DNA from: Paracoccaceae bacterium
GTDB taxonomy: Bacteria > Pseudomonadota > Alphaproteobacteria > Rhodobacterales > Rhodobacteraceae
Reading direction: 5' to 3'
Assembly (NCBI GenBank): GCA_003511785.1
Contig: DOIS01000087.1
Coordinates: 457 to 9,567 of the forward strand
Length of the DNA: 9,111 nucleotides
Of the stretch, positions 6,715 through 9,111 are shown piece by piece. The notes under the pieces are model-generated. The model searched no databases. It was given only the letters and a program-made list of their open reading frames with translations, and had not been told where the DNA came from. The translations under genes and the position numbers were made by a program. Numbering within the stretch: position 1 is the stretch's first letter; each line of letters begins with the position of its first letter.

Positions 6715-7596
6715 ATGCCAAATCTCAAGGACCTGAAAAACCGGATCGCGTCGGTCAAGTCGACCCGCAAGATCACCAAGGCCATGCAGATGGTGGCCGC
6801 CGCGAAGCTGCGGCGGGCCCAGGAAGCAGCCGAGGAGTCCCGCCCCTATGCCGAACGGTTCAACGCCGTTATGGCGGGGCTGGCCGCCTCGGTCGGTGGC
6901 TCGGACACCGCGCCCAAGCTGCTGACCGGCACGGGCAGCGACCAGGTGCATCTTCTGGTGGTGATGACGGCGGAACGCGGTCTCTGCGGCGGCTTCAACG
7001 CCAATATCGCCAAGCTGGCCCGCCAGCACGCCGACAAGCTCGTCGCCGATGGCAAGACCGTCAAGATCCTCACCGTTGGCAAGAAGGGCCGCGACGCCCT
7101 GAAGCGCGAGTGGAAGGACAGCTTCGTCGGTCATGTCGATCTGTCCGAGGTCAAGCGGCTGAGCTATGCGGACGCCCAAGGCATCGCCAAGGAGATCCTC
7201 GACCGTTTCGACGCGGGCGAGTTCGACGTGGCGACGATCTTCTTCTCGGAGTTCCAGAACGTCGTGACCCAGATCCCCACGGCGCAGCAGATCATCCCGG
7301 CCAAGTTCGACAAGGCCGAGGGCGAAGCCGAAGGCACCGCAGCGATCTACGACTACGAGCCCAGCGAGGAGGCCATCCTGGCCGAGCTGCTGCCCAGGGG
7401 CGTGGCGACCGCGATCTTCAGCGGCTTGCTGGAAAATGGCGCGTCCGAGCAGGGCGCCCGGATGAGCGCGATGGACAACGCCACCCGCAACGCCGGCGAG
7501 ATGATCGACAAGCTGACCATCGAGTACAACCGTTCGCGTCAGGCCGTCATCACCAACGAGCTGATTGAAATCATTTCGGGCGCCGAGGCGCTCTAA
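6715..7596 (+). CDS. atpG: ATP synthase F1 subunit gamma (rotor shaft)
   Basis: Gamma is the central rotating stalk that couples the F0 ring to conformational change in alpha3-beta3. The protein has 293 residues, normal for bacteria. The N-terminal helix LKNRIASVKSTRKITKAMQM and MVAAAKLRRAQ match the coiled-coil half. The Rossmann-like middle carries ERGLCGGFNANI (about 87-98), and the C-terminal helix has RMSAMDNATRNAGEMIDKL and ends RQAVITNELIEIISGAEAL, the family signature. There is no cysteine-containing redox insertion of the chloroplast type. It lies 30 bases after atpA and 21 bases before atpD. An acidic stretch EGEAEGTAA (about 202-210) in the middle domain looks variable. Confidence 0.98.
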   Translation: MPNLKDLKNRIASVKSTRKITKAMQMVAAAKLRRAQEAAEESRPYAERFNAVMAGLAASVGGSDTAPKLLTGTGSDQVHLLVVMTAERGLCGGFNANIAKLARQHADKLVADGKTVKILTVGKKGRDALKREWKDSFVGHVDLSEVKRLSYADAQGIAKEILDRFDAGEFDVATIFFSEFQNVVTQIPTAQQIIPAKFDKAEGEAEGTAAIYDYEPSEEAILAELLPRGVATAIFSGLLENGASEQGARMSAMDNATRNAGEMIDKLTIEYNRSRQAVITNELIEIISGAEAL

Positions 7597-7617
7597 CCGA
7601 AACCGGAGACAAACCAA

Positions 7618-9042
7618 ATGGCAAACGCTAAAGGCAAAATCACCCAGGTGATCGGCGCCGTGGTGGACGTGCAGTTCGACGACCACCTGCCTGAAATTCT
7701 GAACGCTCTGACCACCGATAACGGCGGCAAGAAACTGGTTCTGGAAGTGGCTCAGCACCTGGGCGAGAACACCGTGCGCACCATCGCCATGGACGCCACC
7801 GAGGGCCTGGTCCGCGGCCAGGAAGTCGTGGACACCGACGGCCCGATCTCGGTGCCGGTTGGCGACGCCACGCTGGGCCGCATCCTCAACGTCGTGGGCG
7901 AGCCCGTGGACGAGGGCGGCCCGGTCGAAGCCAAGGAAACCCGCGCCATCCACCAGCCCGCTCCGGATTTCTCCGAGCAGTCCACCGAGTCCGAGATCCT
8001 CGTGACCGGCATCAAGGTGGTGGACCTTCTGGCGCCCTACTCGAAGGGCGGCAAGATCGGCCTGTTCGGCGGCGCCGGCGTGGGCAAGACGGTTCTCATC
8101 ATGGAGCTGATCAACAACATCGCCAAGGTGCACTCGGGCTACTCGGTCTTCGCCGGCGTGGGCGAGCGGACGCGTGAGGGCAACGACCTCTATCACGAGA
8201 TGATCGAATCGAACGTCATCAAGCCCGACAACCTGTCGGAATCCCAGGTGGCGCTCGTCTATGGCCAGATGAACGAGCCTCCGGGAGCGCGTGCCCGCGT
8301 CGCCCTGACCGGCCTGACCCTGGCCGAGCAGTTCCGCGACCAGTCGGGCACCGACGTTCTGTTCTTCGTCGACAACATCTTCCGCTTCACCCAGGCGGGC
8401 TCCGAGGTGTCGGCGCTTCTTGGCCGTATTCCTTCGGCCGTGGGCTACCAGCCGACGCTGGCCACCGACATGGGTGCGATGCAGGAACGCATCACCTCGA
8501 CCAAGTCGGGCTCGATCACCTCGATCCAGGCCGTCTACGTGCCCGCGGACGACCTCACCGACCCGGCGCCGGCCACCACCTTCGCCCACCTCGACGCCAC
8601 GACCGTTCTGTCGCGCGCCATCTCCGAGCTGGGCATCTACCCGGCGGTGGACCCGCTCGACTCGACCTCGCGCCTGATGGACCCGGCGATCGTGGGCGAA
8701 GAGCATTACAAGGTCGCCTCGGACGTGCAGAACATCCTCCAGCGCTACAAGTCGCTGCAGGACATCATCGCCATTCTCGGCATGGACGAACTGTCGGAAG
8801 AGGACAAGCTGACCGTCTCGCGCGCCCGCAAAATCCAGCGTTTCCTGTCCCAGCCCTTCGACGTGGCCAAGGTCTTCACCGGATCGGACGGCATCCAGGT
8901 GCCGCTCGAGGACACGATCCGGTCGTTCAAGGCGGTTGTCGCGGGTGAATACGACCACCTGCCCGAAGGCGCCTTCTACATGGTCGGTGGCATCGACGAC
9001 GTGATCGCCAAGGCCGAGAAAATGGCCGCCGACGCGGCCTGA
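7618..9042 (+). CDS. atpD: ATP synthase F1 subunit beta (catalytic)
   Basis: Beta carries the three catalytic sites that make or hydrolyse ATP. The protein has 474 residues. Walker A GGAGVGKT spans 151-158 with catalytic K157. The general-base glutamate is E183 in GERTREGNDLYHEM, and R184 follows. The alpha/beta signature PAVDPLDSTS covers 342-351. The DELSEED lever motif, the contact for gamma and epsilon, is intact at 390-396, followed by RARKIQRFLSQPF. A GGAG (7603-7606 region) lies upstream of the ATG at slightly long spacing. The gene ends the part of the operon seen here; atpC (epsilon) is expected just beyond the right edge. Confidence 0.99.
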   Translation: MANAKGKITQVIGAVVDVQFDDHLPEILNALTTDNGGKKLVLEVAQHLGENTVRTIAMDATEGLVRGQEVVDTDGPISVPVGDATLGRILNVVGEPVDEGGPVEAKETRAIHQPAPDFSEQSTESEILVTGIKVVDLLAPYSKGGKIGLFGGAGVGKTVLIMELINNIAKVHSGYSVFAGVGERTREGNDLYHEMIESNVIKPDNLSESQVALVYGQMNEPPGARARVALTGLTLAEQFRDQSGTDVLFFVDNIFRFTQAGSEVSALLGRIPSAVGYQPTLATDMGAMQERITSTKSGSITSIQAVYVPADDLTDPAPATTFAHLDATTVLSRAISELGIYPAVDPLDSTSRLMDPAIVGEEHYKVASDVQNILQRYKSLQDIIAILGMDELSEEDKLTVSRARKIQRFLSQPFDVAKVFTGSDGIQVPLEDTIRSFKAVVAGEYDHLPEGAFYMVGGIDDVIAKAEKMAADAA

Positions 9043-9050
9043 ACCGGGGC

Positions 9051-9073
9051 CGGCGCGGGCCCGTCCCGCGCCG
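9051..9073 (+). other. Strong GC hairpin after atpD
   Basis: CGGCGCGGG (9051-9059) and CCCGCGCCG (9065-9073) form a perfect 9-bp stem with a 5-base loop, starting 8 bases after the atpD stop. No U run follows, so it is not a standard intrinsic terminator. If atpC follows, the hairpin could protect the upstream mRNA end or cause partial attenuation and so lower epsilon relative to beta. The pairing is seen; the role is inferred. Confidence 0.5.
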
Positions 9074-9089
9074 CCGCCAGCCACCCGGC

Positions 9090-9111
9090 GTAGGGTGGGT
9101 TTGCAACCCAC
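9090..9111. repeat. REP-like element: GTAG head plus palindrome (reaches window edge)
   Basis: GTAG (9090-9093) is followed by a G and then a perfect 7-bp hairpin: GTGGGTT (9095-9101), loop TGC, AACCCAC (9105-9111). A GTRG tetranucleotide followed by a short palindrome is the layout of REP elements mobilised by RAYT (TnpA-REP) transposases, and GTAGGGTGGG-type repeats recur in many proteobacterial genomes. The element reaches the window edge, so its full extent and any partner copy are unseen. Confidence 0.45.

Noticed and set aside
6697..9111. Minus-strand open frame of 804 codons opposite atpG and atpD
   Set aside because: It is an antisense shadow of the same kind. It would start at a GTG inside the terminal palindrome and has no recognisable domain.

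Overview
The window reads as ordinary core chromosome of a high-GC alphaproteobacterium, most likely a Rhodobacteraceae/Roseobacter-group member. The reasons are the strong GC bias at third codon positions, the recognisable alphaproteobacterial ClpA, GloB and ATP synthase proteins, and an F1 ATP synthase operon (atpH-atpA-atpG-atpD) with no F0 genes in front of it. That split of F1 from F0 is typical of Rhodospirillum, Rhodobacter and relatives. The genus assignment is inference from protein flavour, not from a search.

Layout. Positions 1-1639 (minus) hold the first 546 codons of clpA, the AAA+ unfoldase of the ClpAP protease; the gene runs off the left edge inside its second ATPase domain. 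A 293-base divergent intergenic region (1640-1932) carries a compact nested inverted repeat and candidate promoters for both sides. At 1933-2688 (plus) is an exported protein joining a YbaY/YscW-like domain to a META (HslJ-like) domain. It converges with gloB (2697-3464, minus), a glyoxalase II, with only 8 bases between the stop codons. gloB is divergent from a small methyltransferase-fold protein (about 3511-4260, plus) whose cofactor motif is degenerate. The 324 bases at 4261-4584 hold a G-quadruplex-type run, a terminator-like hairpin, the best promoter candidate in the window and a leader hairpin, in that order. They separate the methyltransferase from the ATP synthase operon: atpH 4585-5145, atpA 5146-6684, atpG 6715-7596 and atpD 7618-9042. 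After atpD come a strong GC hairpin and, at the right edge, a GTAG-plus-palindrome element resembling a REP repeat.

How the genes fit together. The four atp genes encode delta, alpha, gamma and beta of the F1 sector and are tightly spaced, as expected for co-translated subunits; epsilon (atpC) should follow just outside the window. The left-hand genes are unrelated housekeeping or stress functions: proteolysis, methylglyoxal detoxification and an envelope protein. No mobile element, CRISPR, tRNA or rRNA is visible, and I see no convincing undescribed multi-gene system. The items most worth checking are the domain-fused envelope protein, the degenerate methyltransferase, the nested repeat at 1781-1838 and the REP-like element at the right edge.
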